Source of the DNA: an uncultured Streptococcus sp.
Lineage (GTDB): Bacteria > Bacillota > Bacilli > Lactobacillales > Streptococcaceae
NCBI RefSeq assembly: GCF_938020365.1
Contig: NZ_CALIIB010000040.1
Location: 1-41,953 of the forward strand
Direction: 5' to 3'
DNA length: 41,953 nucleotides
Shown here: positions 6,187 through 15,347 of the stretch, in pieces
How the letters are laid out: every line of letters starts with the position of its first letter
Numbering within the stretch: the first letter of the stretch is position 1
The notes under the pieces: model-generated
What the model saw: only the letters and a program-made list of their open reading frames with translations
What the model was told of the DNA's origin: nothing
Database searches by the model: none
Program-made: the position numbers and the translations under genes

Positions 6187-9100
6187 TTAAGCCTCATCAT
6201 CTTTGCGCTTGCGACCAAGAATCATGAATCCTAGACCCGCAAGAAGAGCACTTGTCGTCGCTCCCGCGATTGAAACTGGAGCCGTGCTACCTGTATTTGG
6301 TAAGGCCGCTTGTTTAGCCTTATCTCCTGCAGGAGTTGGAACAGCTGGCTTAGCATTTGGAACAGGTTTGCTTTCAGGCTTCTTCTCTAACTGATCCGTT
6401 TGAACTTTAGCTGCTGAATCAGTCTCTTGAACCGGCTTCACTTCTGGAGTCACTGGTGGAACCGGACTTGGCTGAGGTTCTGGTTTTGGAACCGATTGCG
6501 GTTGTGGCGCTGGTTCTGGTTTCGGTTGTGGTTGTGGTTGTGGACTAGGAACTTGCTTCGCTTCAAAGGACCATTTACCTATGAAAGTCAAACTTGTTCC
6601 CTCTTCCACTTTTTCATAGCTCAGGAATTTCCAAGTACCATTTGCAACAGCAACTTCTACAGGCATCGGTGCTTCTGGAACAAAAGCAATCGCTGCAGAA
6701 GAACTTGTAGTATATGTTCCACTTTGTGGAAGTAAGTTCAATACTTCTGCTGGCAAGTTGTTATTTGCTGTCACACTTTCAAAGCTGTAAGTCACTTTAT
6801 AGGTTTCAGTTACCGGTGCAGGCAAAACATTAACTGGTACGGAAACTTCACTAGAAGAACCATCTGGATAATCAACACGAACTGTACCGCTATAAATACC
6901 TGGTTTTGTAGTATCTATTTGACCCACAGGCGTGATATCGACTACCTTAGTACCGGCTGGAAGGCTTGACAAGTTCGTCACATTATCGGTCAAGTTTGGT
7001 TTGTCTCCAATCTTGATGATTTCTTCCGTTACCTGAGGCATATAAGTTTCAGCATTTTTCGGATTTGCCTTAAACTCCCATTTTCCTACAAACTCTACAT
7101 TGGCCTTGTTCACAACGGCGCTAGCTGCGTCATAGCCCTTGAAGGTCCATGTGCCATCGTTCACTGGGTCTGTGTATGTAGTTTGAGATGGTTGTTGAGC
7201 CGAAACAGAGGCACCATTCACATATGTTGCACTGTCGCTTGGAGTCAAGGATGCGATGGCTGATGAAAGAGCTTTGCCAGCAGTCGCACTTTCGAAGCGG
7301 TAAACTGCTTGATACTTATTAGCTTCAAAAACCCATTTCCCTACAAACTCAACATTGGACTTGTTCACGACTGCATTATCTGCGTTGTAACCCTTAAACG
7401 TCCATGTACCGTCATTCGCTTCGTCTGTGTAAGTGGTTTGAGATGGTTGCTGAGCTGAAACAGAGTCACCATTCTCATATATTGCACTGTCGCTTGGAGT
7501 CAAGGATGTGATAGCCGCTGGAAGAACTTTGCCGGCAGTCGCACTTTCAAAGCGGTAACTTGCTTGATACTTATTAGCTTCAAAGGCCCATTTCCCTACA
7601 AACTCTACATTTGCCTTGTTCACGACTGCATTGGCTGCGTCATAGCCCTTGAAGGTCCATGTACCGTCGTTCACTGTGTCTGTGTATGTCGTTTGAGCGG
7701 GTTGTTTAGCTGCAACTGCTGTACCATTCACATAAGTTGCACTATCGCTTGGAGTCAATGCTGCGATGGCTGATGGAAGAGCCTTACCTGCCGTCTCACT
7801 CTCGAAGCGGTAACTTGCTTGGTACTTCTTAGCTTCAAAGGCCCATTTCCCTACAAACTCAACATTTGCCTTGTTGACAACGGCGCTAGCTGAGTCGTAA
7901 CCCTTAAATATCCAGGTACCGTCGTTCACTGCGTCTGTATAAGTCGTTTGAGATGGTTGTTGAGCGGAAACAGAGGCACCATTCACATACGAATCACTGT
8001 CGCTTGGGGTCAATGCGGCGATGGCTGATGGAAGAGCTTTACCTGCTGTCTCGCTCTCGAAGCGGTAACTTGCTTGGTACTTATTGGCTCTAAATTCCCA
8101 CTGACCAACAAAGGTAACATCTGCCTTATTGACCACAGCACCAGCTGGAATATACCTCTTAAAGGTCCAGATACCATCATTCACTATGTCTGTGTAGGTC
8201 GTTTGGATTGGCTGCTTAGCAGAAACTGCAACACCATTCAAATAAGCCTCACTGTCGCTTGGAGTCAAGGATGTGATAGCTGCTGGAAGATTTTTCCCAG
8301 CGGTCGCACTTTCGAATCGGTATCCTGCTCGATACTGGTTTTCCTTAAATTCCCATTTGCCTACAAAATCCACATTAACCTTGTTGACAACGGCGCTAGC
8401 TGCGTCGTAACCCTTAAACGTCCATGTACCGTCGTTCACAGTGTCTGTGTATGTCGTTTGAGCTGGTTGTTTGGCTGAAACTGCTGCGCCATTCACATAA
8501 GTTGTACTATCATTTGGAGATAAGGCCGTGATAGCTGCTGGAAGATCTTTCCCAGCGGTCGCACTTTCGAATCGGTAAGCGGCTTGATACTGATTCGCCT
8601 TAAACTCCCACTTACCAATGAAAGCTAAATCAGCCTTTTTCACAATCTTACTTTTGGCATCGTAACCAACAAAAGTCCAGATACCATCATTCACATCATC
8701 TGTGTAAGTCGTTGTAGTCAACTCCTCTGGTAGAACTTTTTGTGTATTGTAGTAAGTTGAGGTGTCTTTTGGTGTTTTCTTCTGGATAAAGTCAGGTAAA
8801 GAAAGTCCAGTCGTCCCACTCTCAAAACGATAGCTTACATGGTGGGGTCTAGGCGTTACTTCCCATATACCAGTGTATATCACGCGCTTGCCATCATAAG
8901 TCGCATTCTTGTGATCATATCCCTTGAAGGTCCATATGTAATCTTTTTCAACTTCTTCTACTGATTCTTTAGCCGGTTGTTTGGCTACAATTGTGTCACC
9001 AATCTTGTAAGAGGCCTCATCTTTCGGAAGCATGTCCAAGATACTTTGTGGCAATGGGACACCTGCTTTAGATGATTTGAATACATATTCTGGATTAGGA

Positions 9101-10344
9101 GTGGGGGCCCATCTTCCAACAAAAGTCCGTCTTCCTACTCCAATAATGACTTTTTCTTTATCGTATCCTTCGAATTTCCAAGTCACCTTATTTGCTGCAT
9201 CAACATAAGTCGTTTCACTTGGTTGCTCAGCATCTACTTCTGTAAGAAACAGGCCGCCCATCTTATAATCAGTTGGATTTTTCGGAGTCAGCTTGGTAAT
9301 GTATGCTGGCAATGCAATATCAGGATTGGTTGACTGGAACTCATAGTCGACACCATTTGGCTCAAAGCTCCACGTTCCAGTTATGGTTTTGACTTTCTTT
9401 CCTGCAATAGCTTTTCCATATTTAGCTGTATCAAAACCATGAAAAGTCCAAGTACCAGTTGGAACACTTACTGTAGTTGTCTCAAGTTGAATCACATCTT
9501 TGTAATCGTCCGCTTGAGCTACAAATTCACTAGCAGCTGGAAGCATTGAGCGAATCTTATTGGGTAGAGGATAGATCGGAGTTGAGTTCTTAAATTTGTA
9601 TTCTACTCTGTAGGTAGTATCAGTCTGTTTTGCAGAATCCTCAGGTAATTTTCCTTTAGAGGAAGTGTCTCCAGACTCTGCTTCTTTTGAAGGAATCTTA
9701 TCCTTTCCCAAGATGACTTTCGAATTCCTATTACGAAGTCCCGAATTAACGAAGGTTACCAGATTTCGGTAAACTTTATCAATTTCTTCTTGCTTTGTCG
9801 CAGTTTGAAGCACGCTATCAGCCGCTGTCATCAAATCATTAAGGATTTCTACACTCTCATCTGTTTTCCTTGAAAAATCCTTATTGCGCAACTCTTTGAG
9901 ATAGTTTTCTAAAGCACTCTTCTTCAGACTAACGTTTGCAGAGGGCAGCTGGGCAGCTCCTTCTGTGGATGGCTGAACCGTTTCAGCAGCTGGTTGAGAA
10001 TTTCTAAGAGCAGTTGAATCTGTCACTTGACTTGTCTCTGTCGCAGTAGGGGTAGCAGATTTTAAGATGGCCTGATTGTCTTCTTTAGTCTCTGCTTGTA
10101 CTGACGCAGAAGCCATTGTTGAAGTTGTCTCTTGATTCTCTATTTTTGTTGCTTCAGACGTTCCTTCTGAGGCTTGATTATCTGACTTATTTCCCACTTG
10201 TGCCGTAGATTCGAGCTCATCGGCGTGGACTGTTTGGTCCACTCCAATCGCAGTGGGTGCAAACAAAAATCCAATCGCAAGGGACACAGTAGCAACTGAT
10301 AATTTGCGGATCGAATATTTTATCTTTCTATCCTGAAAAGACAT
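6187..10344 (-). CDS. LPXTG cell-wall-anchored surface protein with SHIRT-type repeats
   Basis: Exported wall-linked protein of 1385 residues. Layout by residue: YSIRK-type signal peptide (1-42, YSIRKLSVATVSLAIG); Ser/Thr/Glu-rich region (43-135); short helical segment (about 138-210); linker; ten repeats of 84-88 residues (244-1097); one Rib-like domain (1098-1180, with PAGTKVVDITPVGQIDTTKPG and VDYPDGSSSEVSVPV); an eleventh repeat (1181-1264); Pro-rich wall-spanning region (1265-1345); sortase signal LPNTG at 1348-1352, hydrophobic helix and RKRKDDEA tail. Repeats contain YRFES, LTPSDS, TTYTD, NDGTWTFKGYD and VEFVGKW, as in streptococcal SHIRT domains, which form rigid rods in periscope-type adhesins. 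Repeats 1-3 are divergent, 5-10 nearly identical. AGGAGG lies 5 nt before the ATG. No obvious large ligand-binding head is seen at the N-terminus; ligand unknown. Confidence 0.93.
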   Translation of the reverse strand: MSFQDRKIKYSIRKLSVATVSLAIGFLFAPTAIGVDQTVHADELESTAQVGNKSDNQASEGTSEATKIENQETTSTMASASVQAETKEDNQAILKSATPTATETSQVTDSTALRNSQPAAETVQPSTEGAAQLPSANVSLKKSALENYLKELRNKDFSRKTDESVEILNDLMTAADSVLQTATKQEEIDKVYRNLVTFVNSGLRNRNSKVILGKDKIPSKEAESGDTSSKGKLPEDSAKQTDTTYRVEYKFKNSTPIYPLPNKIRSMLPAASEFVAQADDYKDVIQLETTTVSVPTGTWTFHGFDTAKYGKAIAGKKVKTITGTWSFEPNGVDYEFQSTNPDIALPAYITKLTPKNPTDYKMGGLFLTEVDAEQPSETTYVDAANKVTWKFEGYDKEKVIIGVGRRTFVGRWAPTPNPEYVFKSSKAGVPLPQSILDMLPKDEASYKIGDTIVAKQPAKESVEEVEKDYIWTFKGYDHKNATYDGKRVIYTGIWEVTPRPHHVSYRFESGTTGLSLPDFIQKKTPKDTSTYYNTQKVLPEELTTTTYTDDVNDGIWTFVGYDAKSKIVKKADLAFIGKWEFKANQYQAAYRFESATAGKDLPAAITALSPNDSTTYVNGAAVSAKQPAQTTYTDTVNDGTWTFKGYDAASAVVNKVNVDFVGKWEFKENQYRAGYRFESATAGKNLPAAITSLTPSDSEAYLNGVAVSAKQPIQTTYTDIVNDGIWTFKRYIPAGAVVNKADVTFVGQWEFRANKYQASYRFESETAGKALPSAIAALTPSDSDSYVNGASVSAQQPSQTTYTDAVNDGTWIFKGYDSASAVVNKANVEFVGKWAFEAKKYQASYRFESETAGKALPSAIAALTPSDSATYVNGTAVAAKQPAQTTYTDTVNDGTWTFKGYDAANAVVNKANVEFVGKWAFEANKYQASYRFESATAGKVLPAAITSLTPSDSAIYENGDSVSAQQPSQTTYTDEANDGTWTFKGYNADNAVVNKSNVEFVGKWVFEANKYQAVYRFESATAGKALSSAIASLTPSDSATYVNGASVSAQQPSQTTYTDPVNDGTWTFKGYDAASAVVNKANVEFVGKWEFKANPKNAETYMPQVTEEIIKIGDKPNLTDNVTNLSSLPAGTKVVDITPVGQIDTTKPGIYSGTVRVDYPDGSSSEVSVPVNVLPAPVTETYKVTYSFESVTANNNLPAEVLNLLPQSGTYTTSSSAAIAFVPEAPMPVEVAVANGTWKFLSYEKVEEGTSLTFIGKWSFEAKQVPSPQPQPQPKPEPAPQPQSVPKPEPQPSPVPPVTPEVKPVQETDSAAKVQTDQLEKKPESKPVPNAKPAVPTPAGDKAKQAALPNTGSTAPVSIAGATTSALLAGLGFMILGRKRKDDEA
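7054..8838 (-). repeat. Tandem SHIRT repeat block, seven 255-bp units
   Basis: Seven in-frame units of exactly 85 codons start at 8838, 8583, 8328, 8073, 7818, 7563 and 7308 (minus-strand direction). The last six are highly similar at protein and DNA level; units 4 and 5 of the block differ at 12 of 85 residues by my alignment. Near-identical tandem DNA of this kind is prone to gain and loss of units by recombination. Confidence 0.9.
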
Positions 10345-10375
10345 CCTTTCCTCCTCTTTTACTTTCTTGGCAACT

Positions 10376-10384
10376 ATTATAGCA
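10376..10384 (-). promoter_or_regulatory. Extended -10 promoter of the SHIRT surface-protein gene
   Basis: TGCTATAAT on the minus strand, 31 bp upstream of the start codon, followed by the AGGAGG ribosome site. Confidence 0.7.
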
Positions 10385-10500
10385 TAAATAGCGATAATTG
10401 CATATTAGGAGAGCCTATTCTTCGCGTTTTTGGTTTCCATGGAATATATAATCATCATAAGTAAAAATAGGTATTGACTATACTTCTATCTCCTAGGTAC

Positions 10501-10542
10501 GAAAAAAGATTGAAAAAGCATTAAAAGGGCTTCTTCAATCTT
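10501..10542 (-). terminator. Terminator after the phosphatase gene (end of the xseA-recN transcription block)
   Basis: On the minus strand AAGATTGAAGAAGC pairs with GCTTTTTCAATCTT (14 bp, one wobble), followed by six T residues. Confidence 0.88.
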
Positions 10543-10579
10543 CTTGATTTCTTTATCTAGACGCTAGCAATCAAATATT

Positions 10580-11311
10580 CTATTCGTCCTCCGCCGCAAA
10601 ACCATCTTTTTTGATGGCATACTGCTCTATGATGCCATTATGGCCAAAGAGAACTCCGTGGAGGACTCCGCCATAAACAGCTCCGCCATCCATGCCAATC
10701 TTGCCATCCTCAGTCATCCAAAGCTGATCAGTTCCCGGCGCTTCATGCAAGAGATAAAATGTCGGTGTATGGCCAAAGACAATCGTTTTGCCAGTCTGAT
10801 TGCTGCCTTCATGAAATGGCGCGCGAATCCAAACTTTTTGATAATCACTAGTCTCTCGCCAGTCTTTCAGCTCCAAATCTAGACCAGCATGGACAAAAAT
10901 GTACTGCTCTGTCTCCAATAGGAAAGGCATCTGACGAATAAAATCTACTAAATCGGCCGTCTCCGTCTTGACACGTTCTGCATCCGCTACTCCATCTACA
11001 GGAGCATTGAGAGGCCGGCCCAAAAGCGAATTAATCGTCGTATCTCCGCCATTGCGTCGGTAGTGGTCATAAGACTTTTCAGGATTGTCCAGCCAGGTCA
11101 GAAACATATACTCATGATTGCCAGAAAGACAGATGGCTCCTTTCTGATCCATTAGATACTTAACCCGCTCCAAAACGGCTCGGCTGTTTTCGCCACGATC
11201 GATCAAATCGCCTAGAAAGACTAGTTGGCTGCGACCGTCCCAGTGCTGGAGCAGCTCATCTAGCATACCAGCCTTGCCATGGACATCACCGATTACAAAA
11301 TATTCTGTCAT
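10580..11311 (-). CDS. PPP-family metallophosphoesterase (Ser/Thr phosphatase-like)
   Basis: Cytosolic metal-dependent phosphatase, 243 residues. The family signatures are present in order: GDVHG near residue 10, GDLIDRG near 36, GNHE near 65, then HAGLDLELKDW and VFGHTPT, which supply the two-metal site. Bacterial relatives are PrpA/PrpE-type protein phosphatases and ApaH-type enzymes; the target (phosphoprotein or dinucleotide) cannot be decided. I chose the ATG at 11311; an in-frame GTG 9 bp upstream is the alternative and neither has a strong ribosome site. It lies 52 bp after recN with no terminator between them, so it is probably the last gene of that operon. Confidence 0.85.
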   Translation of the reverse strand: MTEYFVIGDVHGKAGMLDELLQHWDGRSQLVFLGDLIDRGENSRAVLERVKYLMDQKGAICLSGNHEYMFLTWLDNPEKSYDHYRRNGGDTTINSLLGRPLNAPVDGVADAERVKTETADLVDFIRQMPFLLETEQYIFVHAGLDLELKDWRETSDYQKVWIRAPFHEGSNQTGKTIVFGHTPTFYLLHEAPGTDQLWMTEDGKIGMDGGAVYGGVLHGVLFGHNGIIEQYAIKKDGFAAEDE

Positions 11312-11363
11312 AGTCGTCACTTTCTAAAGGAGACCGAAACACTCGTGTCTCAGCCTCGCTTGT

Positions 11364-13022
11364 TTATTTTTTTAATAATTCTCTAGCCTGCGTCAAAGCA
11401 GCCTCTGTCACATCTTCGCCAGCCAGCATCTTAGCGACTTCCTGAACACGCTCGTCAGCCGTCAGCAGCCGAACCGTTGAGACGGTCGAATTCTCATTCG
11501 AAATCTTCTCAATAAAGAACTGATAATCGGCAATCGCAATGACCTGCGGCAAATGGGAAATGGCCAAGACTTGGCCGTTGGAGCCAATCTTGTAAATCTT
11601 CTGAGCAATAGCCTGGGCCACTCGTCCAGAAACACCCGTATCGACTTCGTCAAAGACAATACTGGTCTTGCCTTCCTTACGAGAAAAGGCAGACTTGATC
11701 GCCAACATGAGACGGGAGAGTTCCCCGCCAGACGCAACCTTCACCAAAGGTTTAAAATCCTCGCCCGGATTGGCTGAGATGTAAAACTCTACTTGTTCAT
11801 TGCCTTCACGGTTGAACTTGCCCTTATTGAACTGCACTTTAAAGCGCGCCTTTTCCATGTAGAGGTCTTGCAGCTCTTGCTTGATTTCCGCTTCCAGCTG
11901 GGCTGCTAGGCCGTGACGAGCCTGACTCAACTCCTGAGCCAGCTCTACCAGCTCTCTCTCCAAGACCTTCAGCTCTCGGTCCATATCCTCTGAGGACAAG
12001 TTACTTCCAGTTAAAAGGCCGTATTCTTTGGAAATCTGAGCAAAGTATTCTAGCACATCATCTACTTGGCCACCGTATTTACGTGTGATGCTGTTAATCA
12101 AGTCTAAGCGACTCTCCACCTGCAGCAGCCGATCTCCGTCAAAATCCAGTCCATCCAAAATATCCTCTAGGCGCTTGCTGACATCCTCTAAGACATAATA
12201 AGTCTCTGACAAGCTGGCAGAAAGCTCCTTGTAGGATGGAGCGTAATCCTCGATAGACTCAAGATCATTCATTGCTGAGCGGACATTGGTCAGACTGGAA
12301 AAGTCTTCATTATCCAGCATGGTATAAGCGTTGGTCAGCGTATCTGCAATGAGCTTGTGGTTGAGCAATCGATCTCGTTCCTGATGCAGGGCGGTGTCTT
12401 CACCACTTTTGAGAGCAGCACTCTCAATCTCCGCCATCTGAAACTCCAGCATCTCAATTCTAGCCTTATGCTCCTGCTGATTTTTCTGCAAAGTCAGGAC
12501 TTGCTTGCGCAGGCTTCGATAGCGGTCAAAGGTCTCCTGATAGCGACCTTTTAGATTTAAAAAGTCTGCCGAGCCAAACTCGTCTAGCATGGCAATATGA
12601 AGCTGGGGCCTCATTAGCTCTTCCTGATCGTGCTGACCATGGATATCCACCAAGTGCTGACCGACAGCCTTTAGAACAGACAAATTAACCATCTGACCAT
12701 TGATACGGCTGACACTGCGGCCGTTTTGCAGAATTTCTCGACGGATAATCAGCTCATCGGTCAGCTCCCAGCCCTGCTCCTCAAAAATCTCTCGCAAAGC
12801 CCTGCTATTTTCCAGCGAAAAAAGTCCCTCTATCTCAGCTTTGGGTGCCCCATGACGAATAACATCCGTCGTCGCACGGCTGCCCAGCATCATGTTCATG
12901 GCGTCAATAATAATAGACTTGCCGGCTCCAGTTTCCCCGGTCAAAACCGTCATACCCTGCTCAAAATTAAGGGAAATCTCCTCAATAATGGCAAAATTTT
13001 TAATCGAAATTTCTAATAACAT
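11364..13022 (-). CDS. recN: DNA repair protein RecN
   Basis: SMC-like ATPase acting early in double-strand-break repair. 552 residues from the ATG at 13022, which gives the usual N-terminus MLLEISIKNFAIIEEI and has AGGA 8 nt upstream; an upstream TTG would add only five residues. Walker A GETGAGKSIIIDA near residue 32, a central coiled coil, the ABC signature VASGGELSRLMLAIK and Walker B SIVFDEVDTGVSG, then ISHLPQVIA. The start is 8 nt after the argR stop, so the two are co-transcribed, an arrangement common in Firmicutes. Confidence 0.96.
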   Translation of the reverse strand: MLLEISIKNFAIIEEISLNFEQGMTVLTGETGAGKSIIIDAMNMMLGSRATTDVIRHGAPKAEIEGLFSLENSRALREIFEEQGWELTDELIIRREILQNGRSVSRINGQMVNLSVLKAVGQHLVDIHGQHDQEELMRPQLHIAMLDEFGSADFLNLKGRYQETFDRYRSLRKQVLTLQKNQQEHKARIEMLEFQMAEIESAALKSGEDTALHQERDRLLNHKLIADTLTNAYTMLDNEDFSSLTNVRSAMNDLESIEDYAPSYKELSASLSETYYVLEDVSKRLEDILDGLDFDGDRLLQVESRLDLINSITRKYGGQVDDVLEYFAQISKEYGLLTGSNLSSEDMDRELKVLERELVELAQELSQARHGLAAQLEAEIKQELQDLYMEKARFKVQFNKGKFNREGNEQVEFYISANPGEDFKPLVKVASGGELSRLMLAIKSAFSRKEGKTSIVFDEVDTGVSGRVAQAIAQKIYKIGSNGQVLAISHLPQVIAIADYQFFIEKISNENSTVSTVRLLTADERVQEVAKMLAGEDVTEAALTQARELLKK

Positions 13023-13030
13023 AGGCTTTC

Positions 13031-13462
13031 CTACCAATTATTGATTTCAGCCGTGACTTTTTGGGCTGCACTTTCACTCACTGCAACGATTAGGATACTG
13101 TCGTTATCCGCAATGATGCTGAAAATTTCCTCAGCAAATTCTTTACTCAGATGACGCTTGACTACCGCCGCACTTCCTGGTATTAGGTTAAGATTGAGCA
13201 TATTTCCTAGATTTCGACAGGCCAAAATATTATTTTCTGCCAGCTTCAGACTATTACTAGCTGTTTTAGGAAGCTCATAGATATAGGTATTATCTTTAAA
13301 AGGGATTTTTACAATCCCTAGCTCCTTGATATCTCGTGAAACCGTTGCCTGTGTCGCTGTAATACCAGACTCCCTGAGATGTTCTACAATTTCCTCTTGG
13401 GTGCCAATCTCAAACTCACTAACAAATCGTCTGATTTTCTCTAATCTATCCTTCTTCTTCAT
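13031..13462 (-). CDS. argR: ArgR/AhrC-family arginine repressor
   Basis: Arginine-responsive hexameric transcription factor, 143 residues. The N-terminal winged helix (about 1-70) contains GITATQATVSRDIKELGIVK, the family's DNA-recognition segment. The C-terminal oligomerisation and arginine-binding domain contains LIPGSAAVVKRHL and IIADNDSILIVAVSE. Streptococci encode several ArgR paralogues; the copy beside recN is the conserved one. Its first 17 nt overlap the end of tlyA, implying translational coupling. Which arginine genes it controls cannot be told from this window. Confidence 0.92.
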   Translation of the reverse strand: MKKKDRLEKIRRFVSEFEIGTQEEIVEHLRESGITATQATVSRDIKELGIVKIPFKDNTYIYELPKTASNSLKLAENNILACRNLGNMLNLNLIPGSAAVVKRHLSKEFAEEIFSIIADNDSILIVAVSESAAQKVTAEINNW

Positions 13463-14270
13463 CTTTAAATTCCTTGTGGGCTGCCTCTACGACAGCAACT
13501 AAGTCTTGCTCCAGCTCATTTTTCGGCTGCTCGCTTTTCTCCAGAAAGGCTAAAAATTCAACATTTCCATGCCCGCCTTGAATCGGAGAAAAATCCAAAC
13601 CTTTGACTGAAAAACCTGCTTCCAGCATAAAGGCTGTCACAGTTTCCAGCACCGCCAAATGAACTTTCTTGTCCTTGATAATCCCCTTCTTGCCAATCTG
13701 CTCGCGGCCAGCCTCGAACTGAGGCTTGATCAAGGCCACGACCTGACCTCCCTCCTCTAAAATCTGATAGAGGGCCGGCAAAATCAGGCTGAGCGAGATA
13801 AAGCTGACATCAATGCTGGCAAAGCTGGGCCGAAAGTCAAAATCAGCTGGCTCGGCATAGCGAAAATTGAACTGCTCCATGCTGACAACCCGTTCGTCTT
13901 GGCGAAGTTTCCATGCTAACTGGTTAGTCCCAACATCAACAGCATAGACCAGCTTAGCTCCATTCTGCAGCATGACATCGGTAAATCCTCCAGTTGAAGC
14001 TCCGATATCCAAGGCCACTCGGTCTGCCACCGAAAGGCCAAACACTTGCAAAGCCTTTTCTAATTTTAGGCCGCCACGACTGACATACTTGAGTTTTTCT
14101 CCCTTGAGCTTGAGCTCTGTCGCATCATCGATTTTTTCACCTGGCTTATCAAAGCGCTCTCCATTCGCAAGTGACACGACCAGACCAGCCATTACTCCAC
14201 GCTTGGCCTGTTCTCGAGTATCAAAGAGTCCTTGTCGATAAGCCAGTACATCCACTCTTTCCTTAGCCAT
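13446..14270 (-). CDS. tlyA: TlyA-family rRNA methyltransferase / hemolysin-like protein
   Basis: SAM-dependent methyltransferase, 274 residues. The N-terminal S4 RNA-binding domain (about 1-62) opens with MAKERVDVLAYRQGLFDTREQAKRGVMAG. An FtsJ-like Rossmann domain follows with the SAM loop ALDIGASTGGFTDV and downstream DVSFISL and ALIKPQFEAGR. TlyA homologues 2'-O-methylate rRNA cytidines; the hemolysin name is historical. It overlaps ispA by 8 nt and argR by 17 nt inside the operon. The actual rRNA target in streptococci is not established by sequence. Confidence 0.9.
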   Translation of the reverse strand: MAKERVDVLAYRQGLFDTREQAKRGVMAGLVVSLANGERFDKPGEKIDDATELKLKGEKLKYVSRGGLKLEKALQVFGLSVADRVALDIGASTGGFTDVMLQNGAKLVYAVDVGTNQLAWKLRQDERVVSMEQFNFRYAEPADFDFRPSFASIDVSFISLSLILPALYQILEEGGQVVALIKPQFEAGREQIGKKGIIKDKKVHLAVLETVTAFMLEAGFSVKGLDFSPIQGGHGNVEFLAFLEKSEQPKNELEQDLVAVVEAAHKEFKDEEEG

Positions 14271-15138
14271 CCAGTCTCAAACTTTCTATTATTTTTTGAA
14301 TTTCTTTAGCTGAAAAATCACTTTCTTTTTCTAGTTGCCCCAGTAGACTTTTCGCTTGTTCCAGCGTTTCATCGAAAAAGTCTCTGGCTCCATCTAAGCC
14401 TAGCAAGGCTGGATAAGTTGATTTCTCAGCCGCCAGATCCTTCTGCGGTGTCTTACCGATCTGCTCAAAACTAGCCGTCACATCTAAAATATCATCCCGC
14501 ACCTGAAAAGCCAAACCCAAGAGCTCTCCCGCCTGACGAAGCTTCCCTAGAACTGATTGACCAGTCTGAGCAATGATCCCAGCCGCTACAAAAGGATAGG
14601 CCAAGAGCTTACCTGTCTTATTGGCATGGATGGTCTGGAGCTGATCCATGGTCAACTTGCGGCCTTCTCCCTGCATATCCAAAACCTGCCCAGCCACCAT
14701 ACCAAAGGAGCCAGCCGCCAGAGACAGCTCTGCTATCAGCTCCACCTTGACCTGACTAGGGAGCTCTGCCATTGCCACCAACCCATAAGGATCCAAAAAG
14801 AGAGAATCTCCAGCCAAAATGGCCATATCCTCCCCAAATTTCTTGTGGCTGGTCAGACGGCCTCGGCGGTAGTCATCATTATCCATAGCTGGCAAATCAT
14901 CATGGATCAGGCTGCCAGTGTGAATCATCTCCAGAGCTGCTGCCACTTGAAAGTGGGCAGGAGTTAATTCCAGACAAAAACCCTCCAGCAACTCCAAAAG
15001 CAAGAGAGGACGAATCCGCTTACCACCAGCCTCGACAGAATAGAGAATGGTCTCAGTCAAATCCGCTGACACTTTCTTGCTCTGATAAAAATCTTGAATC
15101 GTCAGGCCAATTTGCCTGATTTTAAACTCTCTTGTCAT
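14263..15138 (-). CDS. ispA: Short-chain polyprenyl diphosphate synthase (farnesyl/geranylgeranyl type)
   Basis: Isoprenoid chain elongation from IPP and DMAPP, feeding undecaprenyl phosphate and related lipids; 291 residues. The first Asp-rich motif, DDLPAMDNDDYRRG, begins at D80 and has the two-residue insert typical of bacterial FPP synthases. The second is DDILDV, with the FQVRDD context. The basic patch GGKRIRP lies near residue 39. It overlaps xseB by 4 nt and tlyA by 8 nt. Product chain length (C15 or C20) is not certain. Confidence 0.93.
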   Translation of the reverse strand: MTREFKIRQIGLTIQDFYQSKKVSADLTETILYSVEAGGKRIRPLLLLELLEGFCLELTPAHFQVAAALEMIHTGSLIHDDLPAMDNDDYRRGRLTSHKKFGEDMAILAGDSLFLDPYGLVAMAELPSQVKVELIAELSLAAGSFGMVAGQVLDMQGEGRKLTMDQLQTIHANKTGKLLAYPFVAAGIIAQTGQSVLGKLRQAGELLGLAFQVRDDILDVTASFEQIGKTPQKDLAAEKSTYPALLGLDGARDFFDETLEQAKSLLGQLEKESDFSAKEIQKIIESLRLDG

Positions 15139-15347
15139 TCCATATCCGTTTCTGTGCCATCCGCCTGCATGACCTTGACCAAGGTCTTTTCTGCCTGATC
15201 TAGCGTCTTTTGCAAATCTTTAGACAGCTGCATGCCCTTCTGGAATTCAGCGATTGCTTCTTCCAAGGCAACATCTCCATTTTCCAGCTTCTGGACAATG
15301 GATTCCAAATCAGCTAAATTTTCTTCAAATTTCTTGTCTTTTGACAT
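15135..15347 (-). CDS. xseB: Exodeoxyribonuclease VII small subunit
   Basis: 70-residue helical protein, usual XseB length. FEENLADLESIVQKLENGDVALEEAIAEFQKGM is the family core. It binds in several copies to XseA to form a single-strand-specific exonuclease. The start lies 23 nt inside the end of xseA, so translation is coupled. Confidence 0.95.
   Translation of the reverse strand: MSKDKKFEENLADLESIVQKLENGDVALEEAIAEFQKGMQLSKDLQKTLDQAEKTLVKVMQADGTETDME

Noticed and set aside
6427..6735. Trp/Arg-rich plus-strand frame opposite the Pro-rich wall region
   Set aside because: Its composition is the reverse complement of Pro/Gln codons in the surface protein.
8074..8478. 134-codon plus-strand frame inside the SHIRT repeats
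   Set aside because: Antisense of the repeat units; Cys/Val-rich pattern arises from the repeated coding strand.
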